Origin: Achromobacter spanius
GTDB taxonomy: Bacteria > Pseudomonadota > Gammaproteobacteria > Burkholderiales > Burkholderiaceae_B
Direction: 5' to 3'
Length of the DNA stretch: 64,000 nucleotides
Assembly (NCBI RefSeq): GCF_003994415.1
Contig: NZ_CP034689.1
Coordinates: forward strand, 3,038,001-3,102,000
Numbering within the stretch: position 1 is the stretch's first letter; each line of letters opens with the position of its first letter. Shown piece by piece: positions 8,099 through 17,069 of this stretch. Both the position numbers and the translations under genes were made by a program. The notes beneath the pieces are model-generated. The model saw only the letters and a list, made by a program, of their open reading frames with translations. It had not been told where the DNA came from and did not search any database.

Positions 8099-8989
8099 CT
8101 ACGCGCCCGCCAACACCGCCTCACGGAACTCTTTCATCAGCGGCGACCACAGTGTCCCGTGCCGCGAAATCAAGGCAATGTTGCGCCGTAGCGGCGGCCC
8201 CAGCGCCAACGGTAGCGCCGCCACATCCGCCGTGGTGGCCAGCGCGCTTCGGGGCAATATCGCCAGCATCTCGGATCCGGCCAGCAGCCGCAGCGAGCCT
8301 TCGGAAAAATGTTCGACCTCAAGCGCGGCCAGCGGCAGGCCCAGGCCCGCTTCCGAGAAACGTGCGTCCAGCAAGTGGCGGGACACGGACGTGGGCGGGG
8401 GCAGGATCCAGCGCTGGCTGCTTACGTCACCAAGCGTCACGCGCGCCTTCGAGGCCAGCGGGTGGCGCCTGCTGGCTGCGACGCACAAGGCATCGTCGAA
8501 CATGATTTCGTGGCGCAGGCTGGCGGGGCCATCGGTATAGACGGGTGTGATGGCCAGATCGAGCTTGCCGCTTTCCACCCGGGCATTCAGATCGTCGGAA
8601 AGCCCTTGCGTAAGCTGCACTCGCAATGCCGGACGGCGAGGCAGCAAGCGGTCCAGCACCGGCATCACCACGCTGTCCATCGTGGCGCCGGTGGCGCCAA
8701 GGCGCAGCAGCCCCGCTTCGCCCACCCGCAGTTCCATGGCGTGGCGGACCGCATCGCGGTATTCGGCCCACAGCCGTTTGGCGTGCTGCAGGAACACCAT
8801 GCCTTCGGAACTCAGCGTCAAGCCGCGTCCGTGCCGCAGCATCAGGGCCAGCCCGGTGTCGGCCTCCAGGCGCCGCAAGGATTTGGACAGCGCGGGCTGG
8901 CTGACCCCGCAGGCCGCTGCCGCCCGTTCCAGATGGCCGTGCTCGACGGCCGCCAAGAAATATTCGATGTCACGCAGGGATAGATTCAT
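8099..8989 (-). CDS. LysR family transcriptional regulator of the sulfatase/Bug unit
   Basis: This 296-residue LysR protein has an N-terminal helix-turn-helix (LRDIEYFLAAVEHGHLERAA, GVSQPALSKSLRRLEADTG) and a co-inducer-binding domain. It diverges from a sulfatase gene with a 96-bp spacer, which suggests it controls the sulfatase and the downstream Bug gene in response to an organosulfate or its product. The spacer contains a weak ATTCC...GGAAT dyad (9000-9023) compatible with a LysR site. Confidence 0.85.
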   Translation of the reverse strand: MNLSLRDIEYFLAAVEHGHLERAAAACGVSQPALSKSLRRLEADTGLALMLRHGRGLTLSSEGMVFLQHAKRLWAEYRDAVRHAMELRVGEAGLLRLGATGATMDSVVMPVLDRLLPRRPALRVQLTQGLSDDLNARVESGKLDLAITPVYTDGPASLRHEIMFDDALCVAASRRHPLASKARVTLGDVSSQRWILPPPTSVSRHLLDARFSEAGLGLPLAALEVEHFSEGSLRLLAGSEMLAILPRSALATTADVAALPLALGPPLRRNIALISRHGTLWSPLMKEFREAVLAGA

Positions 8990-9085
8990 GAACGACAGGA
9001 ATTCCAGATAGCACTTTTGGGAATATTACGCTGCTTGCGCACGCCTAGAATTCGGACATACCCCACTCAAACAAAGGCCCGCCAG

Positions 9086-10417
9086 ATGTCGAATCGCCCC
9101 AATATCGTTTTGATCGTTGCTGACAACCTGGGTTGGGGCGAACTCGGCTGCTATGGCGGCGGGGCGCTGCGCGGCGCGCCCACGCCCAATATCGACCGGC
9201 TGGCCACCGAAGGCCTGCTGCTGCAGAACTTCAATGTGGAAAGCGACTGCGTGCCGACCCGCTCGGCGCTCATGAGCGGCCGGCACCCCATCCGCACTGG
9301 TTGCCTGCAATCCGTGCCGCCCGGTCTGCCACAAGGGCTGACTCGCGACGAGATCACGCTGGCCCAGCAACTGTCGGGGCAAGGCTATGCCACGGCGCAT
9401 TACGGTAAATGGCATTTGGGCGATATTCCCGGCCGCTATCCGTCGGATCGTGGTTTTGACCATTGGTATGGCATTCCGCGCACCACCGACGAAAGCCAGT
9501 TCACGTCGTCGATCGGTTTTGATCCCAGCGTGGCCGATTTGCCCCACATCATGGAAGGCCGCGCGGGGCAGCCGTCAACCAACGTGAAGGTGTACGACCT
9601 GGACAGCCGGCGCGGCATCGACGCCGAACTGGTAGAGCACGCGCAGACCTTCATGCGCGAGCAGGCGCGCGGCGGACAGCCCTTCTTTTTATATCTGCCG
9701 CTGGTGCATCTGCACTTTCCCACGCTGCCGCACCCCGACTTTGCCGGACGCACCGGCGCGGGCGACTTCGCCGATTCCATGGTGGAAATGGATCACCGCG
9801 TGGGCCAGATCATGGCCGAAGTCGACGAACTGGGTTTGCGCGACAACACCGTCTTCATCTTTTGCAGCGACAACGGCCCGGAATTCCGCAAGCCCTATCG
9901 CGGCACGGCCGGCCCCTGGAGCGGCACCTATCACACGGCCATGGAAGGCAGCCTGCGCGTGCCGTTCATCATTCGTTGGCCGGGCAAGGTCAAGCCGGGC
10001 CAGGTGTCCAACGAAATCGTCCACGTGACCGACCTGTACACCACGCTGTCGCGCATCGGCGGGGCCAGCGTGCCGCAAGACCGGCCCATTGATGGCATCG
10101 ACCAGACCGACTTCTTTACCGGCGCGCGTCCGGACTCGGCGCGCGAGGGCTTTCTTTTCTACATCAAGAACGACCTGCGCGCCCTGAAATGGCGCGACTG
10201 GAAGCTGCACTTCTACTGGGAACCCGAGGTGAACGAGGGCAAGGGCAAGCTGGAATCGCCGTACCTGTTCAACCTGAAGCAGGATCCCAAGGAAGAAAGC
10301 GATATCTTCGTTTTCAACACCTGGGTGCTCGGCCCCATGCTGAAAATGGTGCAAGCCTTCAATCAGTCTTGCGCCGAACACCCAAACACCACGCCCGGTC
10401 GACCTGACGGGGATTGA
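9086..10417 (+). CDS. Arylsulfatase-type sulfatase (formylglycine-dependent)
   Basis: This 443-residue enzyme hydrolyses sulfate esters. The active-site signature C-x-P-T-R is present as CVPTRSALMSGR with Cys55, which must be oxidised to formylglycine by a separate maturase. Other landmarks are NIVLIVADNLGWGELGCYG, YGKWHLG and CSDNGPEFRKP for metal and sulfate binding. One oddity: the usual Asp-Asp pair in the first motif is Asp-Asn (residues 13-14). No signal peptide is visible, so it should act in the cytoplasm. The ATG at 9086 starts the conserved MSNRPNIVLI; the extension to 9017 runs into the promoter. It precedes a Bug gene by 38 bp. Confidence 0.88.
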   Translation: MSNRPNIVLIVADNLGWGELGCYGGGALRGAPTPNIDRLATEGLLLQNFNVESDCVPTRSALMSGRHPIRTGCLQSVPPGLPQGLTRDEITLAQQLSGQGYATAHYGKWHLGDIPGRYPSDRGFDHWYGIPRTTDESQFTSSIGFDPSVADLPHIMEGRAGQPSTNVKVYDLDSRRGIDAELVEHAQTFMREQARGGQPFFLYLPLVHLHFPTLPHPDFAGRTGAGDFADSMVEMDHRVGQIMAEVDELGLRDNTVFIFCSDNGPEFRKPYRGTAGPWSGTYHTAMEGSLRVPFIIRWPGKVKPGQVSNEIVHVTDLYTTLSRIGGASVPQDRPIDGIDQTDFFTGARPDSAREGFLFYIKNDLRALKWRDWKLHFYWEPEVNEGKGKLESPYLFNLKQDPKEESDIFVFNTWVLGPMLKMVQAFNQSCAEHPNTTPGRPDGD

Positions 10418-10455
10418 ACGGCCCGCAAAGACGGCGCCAAGCACAAGGGGAAATC

Positions 10456-11430
10456 ATGAATACCGTTGTACGTCGCAGTATCGCGTGTCTGGGCCTGGGT
10501 TGTGCGCTGGCCCTGCCTGTTGCTTCCCAGGCCGAGCCGCCGCTGGCCTGGCCTGCCAAACAGATCAACTGGATTGTGGGCTTCGTGCCGGGCGGCTCGG
10601 CCGACGTGTTGACACGGGTGGCGGCGCAGGACCTGGCGCAGCGCACGGGCTTGAACGTGGTGGTGGAAAACAAGCCCGGCGCGTCGGGCGCCATCGCGCT
10701 TCAGATCGTGGCGCGCAGCAAGGCCAGCGACGGCTACCTGATCACGGTGCCGGGTCCGCTCATCTATCCGACGCCGCAGCCGGCAATCGGCAAAGAGCTG
10801 GCGCCGGTGATGTTGATGGCGCAGGGGCCGATGGTGATCGTGGGTCCGGCCAAGCAAGCCTTGCCCAGCTTGGCTGACGTGTTGGCGGATGCACGCAAGC
10901 GCCCCGAGGCCTGGAGCTACGGCAGTTCCGGCAATGGCACTTCGCAACACCTGGCGGGCGAATTGTTGAATCAGGTTGCCGGCACGCGCATCGTGCACGT
11001 GCCCTACAAGGGCGGCGGACAGGCAGTGTCGGACGTGACCGGCGGCCAGATTCCCTTGGCCATCCTGGGCTCGTCGCCCGTGTTGCCGCAGATCAAGGCC
11101 GGCGCGCTCAAGGCCTATGCGGTGACGACTCCGCAGCGCTTGGCCGCCTTGCCCGAAGTGCCCACCGTTGCCGAATCCGGCTTTCCTGGCTATGCCGCCA
11201 GTCAGTGGTTTTCGGTGGCGGCATCGCCCGATATCGATGCGGCCGTGCTTGATCAGTTGAACGCGGCCTTGCAGAAAACGCTGCAGTCACCCGCGTTCCA
11301 AACCGCTGTCACCACTGCGGGCATGATCGCGGCAGGCGGCTCGCCCGCGGACCTGCAGCGCTTCATTGCGGACGACACGGCCAAATGGCAGAAACTGCTG
11401 GATAGCGGCGCCATCAAATTGGCAAACTGA
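10456..11430 (+). CDS. Bug/TctC family substrate-binding protein, likely for the sulfatase substrate
   Basis: A 324-residue periplasmic binding protein with a signal peptide (MNTVVRRSIACLGLGCALAL, cleavage near ASQA) and Bug motifs WIVGFVPGGSADVLTR, VENKPGASGAIAL, HLAGELLNQVAG, HVPYKGGGQAV and LAALPEVPTVAESGFPGYA. Start at 10456 is preceded by AAGGGG 5 bases upstream. It lies 38 bp behind the sulfatase on the same strand, so the two are probably cotranscribed and the ligand may be an organosulfate. Its stop lies 9 bp from the converging LysR gene. Confidence 0.92.
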   Translation: MNTVVRRSIACLGLGCALALPVASQAEPPLAWPAKQINWIVGFVPGGSADVLTRVAAQDLAQRTGLNVVVENKPGASGAIALQIVARSKASDGYLITVPGPLIYPTPQPAIGKELAPVMLMAQGPMVIVGPAKQALPSLADVLADARKRPEAWSYGSSGNGTSQHLAGELLNQVAGTRIVHVPYKGGGQAVSDVTGGQIPLAILGSSPVLPQIKAGALKAYAVTTPQRLAALPEVPTVAESGFPGYAASQWFSVAASPDIDAAVLDQLNAALQKTLQSPAFQTAVTTAGMIAAGGSPADLQRFIADDTAKWQKLLDSGAIKLAN

Positions 11431-11439
11431 ACCCGCGGT

Positions 11440-12375
11440 TCATGGGGTGCGCGCCGGTGCCTGGGCCGCCAGCGGCGCGTACTGTCCCATCAACGCCACC
11501 ACCCAATCGATAAACACCCGCAGCTTGGTGCTGACATGCCGGTTGGGCGGAAAGGCGATGGTCAGCGGCATGGACTCCAGCCGCCAGTCCTGAAACAGCG
11601 GCTGCAATTCGCCCGTGGCCAGGTGCGGCTGGGCCATGTATTCCGGTAGCCACAGTACGCCCAGCCCGGCCAGGCCCGCCGCCAGATAGGCGTTGCCGTC
11701 ATCCACCGCCAGCACGTAGCGCCCATGCACGTGCACGCTTTCGTCGCCGCGCTGCATGGCGTAGGGAAAAGCCTTGCCCAGCCGTTGCCACAGATAGCCC
11801 ACGATGCGGTGATGCGTGTCTTCCAGTTCGCGCGGATGCGCCGGCTGGCCGGCGCGTGCCAGGTAGCTGGGCGCGGCGTACACGCCCAGTTGCAGGTCGC
11901 CCACCCGGCGCGCCATCAAGGACAGGTCGGTCAATTCGCCGCCTCGCACCACACAGTCCACGTTTTCCGCGATCACATCCACGATGCGATCGCTTGCGCC
12001 CATGTCCAGTTGGATATCGGGATACTGCGCGTGAAAGGCAGGCAGCGCCGGAATCAGCACCATGCGCGCCAAGGGGCTGGGCACGTCCACCCGCAAGCGG
12101 CCCCGTGGCGAAGCCGACGCCGCCGACAGGCTGGTTTCGGCGTCGTCCATATCCGCCAGCAATTTCAACACCCGCTCGTAGTAGGCGGCACCGTCGGCGG
12201 TGACCTTTACCTGGCGCGTGGTGCGGTTCAACAGCCGGACGCGCAACCGCGCCTCCAGTTGCTGCACCAGCTGCGTCACGGTGGTCTTGCTCATGTGCAG
12301 GGTTTCGGCCGCCTTGGTGAAGCTGCCTGCTTCCACCACGCGGGCAAACGCCTGCATCGCATCGAATCGGTCCAT
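11440..12375 (-). CDS. LysR family regulator, divergent to a RidA-family gene
   Basis: A 311-residue LysR protein starting MDRFDAMQAFARVVEAGSFT, then MSKTTVTQLVQQLEARLRVRLLNRTTR. This start and recognition helix define the large LysR subgroup resembling PA0477/DsdC-type 'MD...M..F..VVE.GSF' regulators. Its C-terminal effector domain is complete. It is transcribed away from a RidA-family gene and probably controls it and itself through the dyad at 12400-12418. Confidence 0.85.
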   Translation of the reverse strand: MDRFDAMQAFARVVEAGSFTKAAETLHMSKTTVTQLVQQLEARLRVRLLNRTTRQVKVTADGAAYYERVLKLLADMDDAETSLSAASASPRGRLRVDVPSPLARMVLIPALPAFHAQYPDIQLDMGASDRIVDVIAENVDCVVRGGELTDLSLMARRVGDLQLGVYAAPSYLARAGQPAHPRELEDTHHRIVGYLWQRLGKAFPYAMQRGDESVHVHGRYVLAVDDGNAYLAAGLAGLGVLWLPEYMAQPHLATGELQPLFQDWRLESMPLTIAFPPNRHVSTKLRVFIDWVVALMGQYAPLAAQAPARTP

Positions 12376-12399
12376 GGGAACTCCGGCGGGCTTGAAGAG

Positions 12400-12418
12400 T
12401 GTTTGGATTCTACAAACA
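12400..12418. promoter_or_regulatory. Candidate LysR operator
   Basis: TGTTTG-GATTCTA-CAAACA is a perfect 6-bp inverted repeat with a 7-base spacer. It contains the T-N11-A core usual for LysR sites and lies 25 bp upstream of the LysR start in the 154-bp divergent spacer with the RidA-family gene. Confidence 0.5.
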
Positions 12419-12529
12419 GTGATGGACAGGCTTGCGCGTTTATCGGCGCGCCGCGCGTCTTTACAGTGGAGCCATCGCTAACGACGGGCCGCTTTCCTTC
12501 CTGACGACGGCCCACCCACGGAGCTACTC

Positions 12530-12928
12530 ATGACGACACGAGACGTTGTTTTTCCCGCCGGCCGCCACGCGCTTTACGAACGCCACCGCTATTCCCCCGC
12601 CATCCGGTCCAACGGATTCCTGTTCGTCTCGGGCCAGGTCGGCAGCCGCGAGGACGGCTCGCCCGAGCCCGACCTGCAAGCGCAGGTACGGCTGGCCTTT
12701 GACAATCTGAACGCCATTCTGAAAGCGGCGGACTGCACCTTTGACAATGTGGTGGACGTGACGGTGTTCATGGTCGACCCCGCGTCCAGGTTCGAGCAGA
12801 TCTGGCAGGTGGTGCCAGAGTATTGGGGCGCTGCGCCGTATCCCTCGCTGACCGCCGTGGGTGTTACGTGGCTGGCCGGGTTTGACTTTGAAATCAAGGT
12901 GGTGGCAAAGCTGCCCGACAACGCCTGA
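12530..12928 (+). CDS. RidA/YjgF family protein
   Basis: A 132-residue protein of the RidA/Rid fold (YSPAIRSNGFLFVSGQVGSR, QVRLAFDNLNAILKAADCTFDNVVDVTVFMVDP, YPSLTAVGVTWLAGFDFEIKVVAKL). Family members act as trimeric deaminases of reactive enamine/imine intermediates or in degradative side steps. The canonical C-terminal arginine motif (R-x-E-I/V-E) is replaced by FDFEIKV, so this is probably a Rid subgroup other than archetypal RidA and need not be an imine deaminase. A GGAG Shine-Dalgarno sits 6 bases before the ATG. The divergent LysR is the likely regulator. Confidence 0.88.
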   Translation: MTTRDVVFPAGRHALYERHRYSPAIRSNGFLFVSGQVGSREDGSPEPDLQAQVRLAFDNLNAILKAADCTFDNVVDVTVFMVDPASRFEQIWQVVPEYWGAAPYPSLTAVGVTWLAGFDFEIKVVAKLPDNA

Positions 12929-12977
12929 CGTGTTTGACGCGGGCCGCTGGCCGGCCCGGCGTACGTCCGGGCGGCGC

Positions 12978-13547
12978 TTACTTCACCACGTAGTTGTTGG
13001 CCTCGGCTTCACCCGCCCACTTGCGCAACGCTGAAATGAACTCGGGGCACACATTGCCGTCCACGCTGGAACTGGTGATGACGCTGTTTTCCATGCGCAT
13101 CAGCACCGTGCATTCGTACACGCGCGTGCGGTTCTGATAGTGGCCGGTGCTATTGGTCTGGAATACCGGTGTGGCGGCGGACGTGTTGGTGGCGGGAATC
13201 ATGCCCACCACCTGCTGGCTGGTGCCCGTGGTGACCCATTCCGTGTAGGGGGCGGCCTGGTAGTCGGACCATTCCAGTTCCATCGTGTTGCCTACGGCGC
13301 GCTTCTTCGACGGTTCACCCAGCGCGGCGATGGCGTCGTTGATGGAGCGGCCTTCCATGTTCTTGGCCACGTTCACGCTGGGTGAAAACGACAGCCCCGA
13401 CTTGAACACATTGCTCAGCGAAGGCAGCCCGGAGCTACCTCCATCGGGCATCGGGGCGCACCCCGCCAAGCCTGTCGCGGCGACGATCAGGGCGGCCGGC
13501 AGCAGCAGCGGTTTGCGGCGGTTGGGGGCTTGCGTAGGCAACGTCAT
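12978..13547 (-). CDS. Lipoprotein of unknown function
   Basis: A 189-residue lipoprotein: basic N-terminus (NRRKP), hydrophobic stretch, lipobox LAGC with the acylated Cys at residue 30. A short segment, GRSINDAIAALGEPSKKRAVGNTMELEW, resembles the repeated helix-turn of BamE/SmpA-like lipoproteins but is not enough to name it. The C-terminal part has two cysteines (YECTVLM and NVCPEFI) that may form a disulfide. The ATG at 13547 places the lipobox correctly; a start at 13580 is also possible, and the extension to 13757 is unlikely. Confidence 0.72.
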   Translation of the reverse strand: MTLPTQAPNRRKPLLLPAALIVAATGLAGCAPMPDGGSSGLPSLSNVFKSGLSFSPSVNVAKNMEGRSINDAIAALGEPSKKRAVGNTMELEWSDYQAAPYTEWVTTGTSQQVVGMIPATNTSAATPVFQTNSTGHYQNRTRVYECTVLMRMENSVITSSSVDGNVCPEFISALRKWAGEAEANNYVVK

Positions 13548-13870
13548 GGTGTTCGGGCGATGTTCCGTGGCAGAGGGCATGCGGCATCCGCAGCGGGCAG
13601 GCAAACCGGGCCTCGCGCGCTGTGTTTGTTTCTCTTCGTGACAAACCCCGCGTAGGGCATTGCACGGAAAAACCGGTGCCACGCGTGTGCTGACGAGTGA
13701 TGCGCTTAAGAAAAGTCCGACATTTTTACCGGAAAACGGGGCCAGCATTCCTATCACGGTATGTGAAATTTGTTACGCAATATGCCTGGGTAAGCGCAAT
13801 TCGGGGGGATGGAGCGGGGGAGCTCTTTGCTAAGATCGTCCCCGCTTCCAACCCCATCCAGATCCCGACG
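13548..13870. other. Divergent intergenic region, no gene seen
   Basis: This 323-bp spacer separates the lipoprotein gene (minus) from the DUF4189-like gene (plus). Its right half is less GC-rich (around 13715-13790) and probably holds promoters, but I cannot identify convincing -35/-10 pairs, a hairpin or a coding frame. Confidence 0.4.
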
Positions 13871-14704
13871 ATGATGCCTGCCCGCTTTCACCCCCTGATC
13901 CGCGCCGCCTTCGCCGCTATCGCCTTGGTGGCGGGCCTGGCGGCCAACCCAGCCTATGCCGACAAGCAATTTGGCGGCATCGCCACCGATGGCAATCACG
14001 ACAAGACCTATTGGGTCCTGCCCGAAGCATCGCAAAAGGATGCCGAGGCCGCGGGCCTGGCCGAGTGCCGGCGCCAGGGCGGCAAGGAATGCAAGAAATT
14101 AGGTTGGTTCTCGGACAGTTGCATGGCCTATGCGCGCAACTCGCGGCAGGATCTGTTTCCCGGCAACAGCGTGTCGCCCGAACTGGCCGCCAAGAAAGCC
14201 ATGCGCCGTTGCACGGCCGGCAGCTCCGACGGCAAGTGCCGCTTGATGACCCTGCCTTACTGCGTCGGCCCGGGTTACAGCGCAGCCGACCTGCAGGCCG
14301 CCAGGCGCGCCAAGCCGGCAGAGGTGGAAGCCTTGTCCGCCAAGGTGAACGACCGCGAATTCTGGGGCGCCCTGGCCGAAAACGCCGACGGCGGTCTGCT
14401 GTATTCAGACGGCTATCCCAAGGAAGACGACGCCATCTCGTCGCTGCTGAAATGGGAAGACTGCAAGGACTGCCGCAAGGTCCTGACCTACAAAGACACC
14501 TGCGTCGGCATGGCCTGGGTGAAGGGCAGCGAAGGCCGGGGCACGCGCTTCACGGCGCTGAACCCCGACCCCGTTGCCGCGCGCGAGCAGGCGCGCTCGG
14601 TATGCACCACCAAGACCGGCGCACCGGCTTGCGTGGCGATGCTGCGTTGCTCGGGCCGAGCCTACATCGACGGCTACCCCGGCGAAGACGTCAAGCCGAA
14701 GTAA
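13871..14704 (+). CDS. Secreted protein with two DUF4189-like domains
   Basis: A 277-residue protein with a signal peptide (MMPARFHPLIRAAFAAIALV, cleavage near AYA-DKQ). Two homologous cysteine-rich repeats follow: the first begins FGGIATDGNHDKTYWVL and contains AGLAECRRQGGKECKKLGWFSDSCMAYA; the second begins FWGALAENADGGLLYSDGY and contains CRKVLTYKDTCVGMAW. This pattern of a small domain with paired cysteines matches DUF4189, a periplasmic domain of unknown function. There are two adjacent ATGs at 13871 and 13874. It stands alone on its strand. Confidence 0.7.
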   Translation: MMPARFHPLIRAAFAAIALVAGLAANPAYADKQFGGIATDGNHDKTYWVLPEASQKDAEAAGLAECRRQGGKECKKLGWFSDSCMAYARNSRQDLFPGNSVSPELAAKKAMRRCTAGSSDGKCRLMTLPYCVGPGYSAADLQAARRAKPAEVEALSAKVNDREFWGALAENADGGLLYSDGYPKEDDAISSLLKWEDCKDCRKVLTYKDTCVGMAWVKGSEGRGTRFTALNPDPVAAREQARSVCTTKTGAPACVAMLRCSGRAYIDGYPGEDVKPK

Positions 14705-14820
14705 GCCGCAGATTCTGACACGCTACGCCTGGGCACGCGACGGATCACGCTCTTTGCGATCCTGGCTGCGCTACGCGGCTCCGGCGCGCCAGGCATCGGG
14801 CGCCTTATGAATCGGGCGGC

Positions 14821-15822
14821 CTATTTGTCCAGCCAGGGCGCGTCTTTCCACAGCTTCTGGAATTCGGTTTCGCCGTCGGCCAGTTCCCGGGCGTAGTCGG
14901 CGGGCGGCAGGTAGCGCAGGGGCACGAACATTTCCTTGGCCTTGGCCTGGAAGGCGGGGTCGTCCACCGTGCGCTTCACGGCATCCACCAGCTTTGCGCG
15001 CACGTCGTCGGGCAGGCCCTTGGGGGCGGCCAGGCCGCGCAGCGACGCCAGGTCGAAGTCGTAACCCTGTTCCTTGAAGGTGGGCACATCAGGCAGCGCG
15101 GCCGAACGCGTACTGCCCATCTGACCTAGAAAGCGCAGCGGCGTGCCGCCTTTCTGGTACTGCAGCGCTTCGCCCACGTTGATGGCGCCGATGGTGATTT
15201 CACCACCGGCCAATGCGCCGCGTACTTCGCCCGCGCCCTTGTAGGGGATGTGGCTCAGCTTGGCGCCCGACGTGCCTTCAAAGCGCAGCATGGCCAAGTG
15301 GTCGTCGGAGCCGGTGCCGGTCGTGCCCACCGTGACCTTGCCAGGATTCTTCTTGGCGTAGGCCGACAGGTCCGCCAGCGTCTTCAGTTCGTTGTCGTTG
15401 CGGACTGTGAAGGCGCCCGGATCGTCGATCAGATTGCCCAGCAGGTCATAGCTTTTCCAGCTGAAGGCCGACTTGCGTTCAATCGGAATGGTCAGCAGGT
15501 TGGGCGTGTTGATGAAGCCGATGGTGTAGCCGTCGGGCTGCGCACGGGCCAGTTCGGTGAAGCCGATGGCGCCGCCCGCGCCGGGGCGGTTCAGCACCAC
15601 AATGCGCGCGTCGTTGCCCAGGTACTTTTGCAAGAAAGGCGCCATCATGCGCGCCACCAGATCGGTGCCGCCGCCGGGGCCGTAGGACACGATCAGGTTG
15701 ATGGGGTGTTCCGGATAACCGGCCGCTTGCGCGCCGCCGGCAAACAGGGTGGCGCCGGACAGCAGGGCGACGGACGCGGCCAGCGCGCGCAGGGTGCGGC
15801 GCTTGAAGGGGGGGTGTTGCAT
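14821..15822 (-). CDS. Bug/TctC family substrate-binding protein of the hydroxy-acid module
   Basis: A 333-residue periplasmic binding protein: signal peptide (RRTLRALAASVALLSGATLF, cleavage at AQA), then LIVSYGPGGGTDLVARM, VLNRPGAGGAIGFTELA, PDGYTIGF, HIPYKGAGEVRGALAGGE and ALPDVPTFKEQGYDFDL. It lies 76 bp downstream of a D-2-hydroxyacid dehydrogenase on the same strand, so its ligand is likely a 2-hydroxy carboxylate. It is more divergent from the other three Bug proteins in the window than they are from each other. Confidence 0.92.
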   Translation of the reverse strand: MQHPPFKRRTLRALAASVALLSGATLFAGGAQAAGYPEHPINLIVSYGPGGGTDLVARMMAPFLQKYLGNDARIVVLNRPGAGGAIGFTELARAQPDGYTIGFINTPNLLTIPIERKSAFSWKSYDLLGNLIDDPGAFTVRNDNELKTLADLSAYAKKNPGKVTVGTTGTGSDDHLAMLRFEGTSGAKLSHIPYKGAGEVRGALAGGEITIGAINVGEALQYQKGGTPLRFLGQMGSTRSAALPDVPTFKEQGYDFDLASLRGLAAPKGLPDDVRAKLVDAVKRTVDDPAFQAKAKEMFVPLRYLPPADYARELADGETEFQKLWKDAPWLDK

Positions 15823-15898
15823 GTTGTCTCCTCTTGGGATGGGTCGGCGGCTTCATGCCGCACTGTGTGTTCGGTTGCCGCGCGGGCGCGGCACCGTG

Positions 15899-16951
15899 TT
15901 ACTGCAATTTCGCCAGTCGGGCTTGCGTGACCGGCCAGACTTCCGGGTTGATAAGTTGCGGCGGCCGTTCACCGCGCAGCATGGCCATCAACTGCTGGGC
16001 CGATGATTGCGCCACGTTGCGGCGGGCTTCGTGCGTAACGCCCGCCGTATGAAACGTGGCCACCACATTGGGCAGGGCCAGCAACGGCGCGTCGCGCGGG
16101 GGCGGTTCCTGTTGCCAGACGTCCAGTCCGGCGCCGCGCAGATGGCCGCCGTGCAAAGCGTCGTACAGCGCCGCCTCGTCATGGATGCCGCCGCGCGCCG
16201 TCGACACGAAAACGGCCCCCGGCTTCATGGCGGCGAACGCGCGCGCATCGATCATGCCGCGCGTCGAATTGTCCAAGGGGCAATGCAAGGACACCACGTC
16301 GGCTTGCGCCAGCAGCTCGGGCAAGGACACGGGCTCGGCGCCGCGTGCGCGGATGGTGTCGGCGTCCAGCAGCGGGTCATGCGCAATCACGCGCAGGCCA
16401 AAACCTTGCGCAATGCGGGCCACGCGCGAGCCGATCTGGCCAATGCCCACCAGCCCGATGACGGTGCCGTGGATCTCATGGCCCATCAGGTCTTCGCGGG
16501 TAAAACCCGTGTCGTGGCGCAGGCGCTGGTGTGATTCGACCACGCGGCGCTGCACGGCCAGCAACAACGCATACGTATGTTCGGCCACCGACGCGGCATT
16601 GCCGCCTGCCTGGTTCACGACCGCGATGCCGGCCGCCGTGCAGGCGGGCACGTCCACCGTGTCATAGCCCGCGCCGCCGGACGACACGCAGATCAGGTCG
16701 GGGCACTGCGCGATGAGCTCGGCGTTGACGAACCACTGGCGCGGCAGTTCGTCCTTGGCCGCCGACACATGGTAGGCGTGGGCCGTCTTCAGGCCCGCCA
16801 GCGTGCGGGCGTCGTCACCGTGCGCCGGCAGTACCGACAAGGCAATATCGGGTTGCGCGCCGATGATCTGGTCGAACACCGGGTTCAGCCATAGGTCCAA
16901 ACGGCACAAACGTTTCGGGAAATTCTGCGAGGGGGTACCAAAATCCGGCAT
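15899..16951 (-). CDS. D-2-hydroxyacid dehydrogenase (NAD(P)-dependent)
   Basis: A 350-residue enzyme that interconverts a D-2-hydroxy acid and its 2-oxo acid. The nucleotide-binding motif is GLVGIGQIGSR (G169, G171, G174), followed by the acidic turn HDPLLDAD. The catalytic triad is Arg253 (STARGG), Glu282 (WQQEPP) and His301 (FHTAGVT). The histidine normally follows Pro in these enzymes; here it follows Phe. The SSGGAGYDTVD segment belongs to the substrate domain. It starts an apparent operon with the Bug gene at 14821, and the LysR gene at 17070 lies immediately upstream. Confidence 0.88.
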   Translation of the reverse strand: MPDFGTPSQNFPKRLCRLDLWLNPVFDQIIGAQPDIALSVLPAHGDDARTLAGLKTAHAYHVSAAKDELPRQWFVNAELIAQCPDLICVSSGGAGYDTVDVPACTAAGIAVVNQAGGNAASVAEHTYALLLAVQRRVVESHQRLRHDTGFTREDLMGHEIHGTVIGLVGIGQIGSRVARIAQGFGLRVIAHDPLLDADTIRARGAEPVSLPELLAQADVVSLHCPLDNSTRGMIDARAFAAMKPGAVFVSTARGGIHDEAALYDALHGGHLRGAGLDVWQQEPPPRDAPLLALPNVVATFHTAGVTHEARRNVAQSSAQQLMAMLRGERPPQLINPEVWPVTQARLAKLQ

Positions 16952-16973
16952 TGTGCCCAGTCTCCGTGTCAGT

Positions 16974-17041
16974 CTTCAATCTTGTTTGAAGCGACTCTAC
17001 TCGGGCAGAAAGCGGAGATAAAGCGAATAATTTTCTTATTC
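16974..17041. promoter_or_regulatory. Upstream region of the D-hydroxyacid dehydrogenase with two dyads
   Basis: This AT-rich stretch contains CTTCAA...TTGAAG (16974-16991) and GAATAA-TTTTC-TTATTC (17025-17041), the latter within GATAAAGCGAATAATTTTCT. The half-elements GATAAAG and TTATTCAA recur in the operator-like palindrome at 18020-18034 beside the LysR gene, although with a different spacing. The region may therefore be a second binding site of the same regulator. Confidence 0.4.
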
Positions 17042-17069
17042 AAGAGCGAAGTTTTAGAAACAGTGTCTG

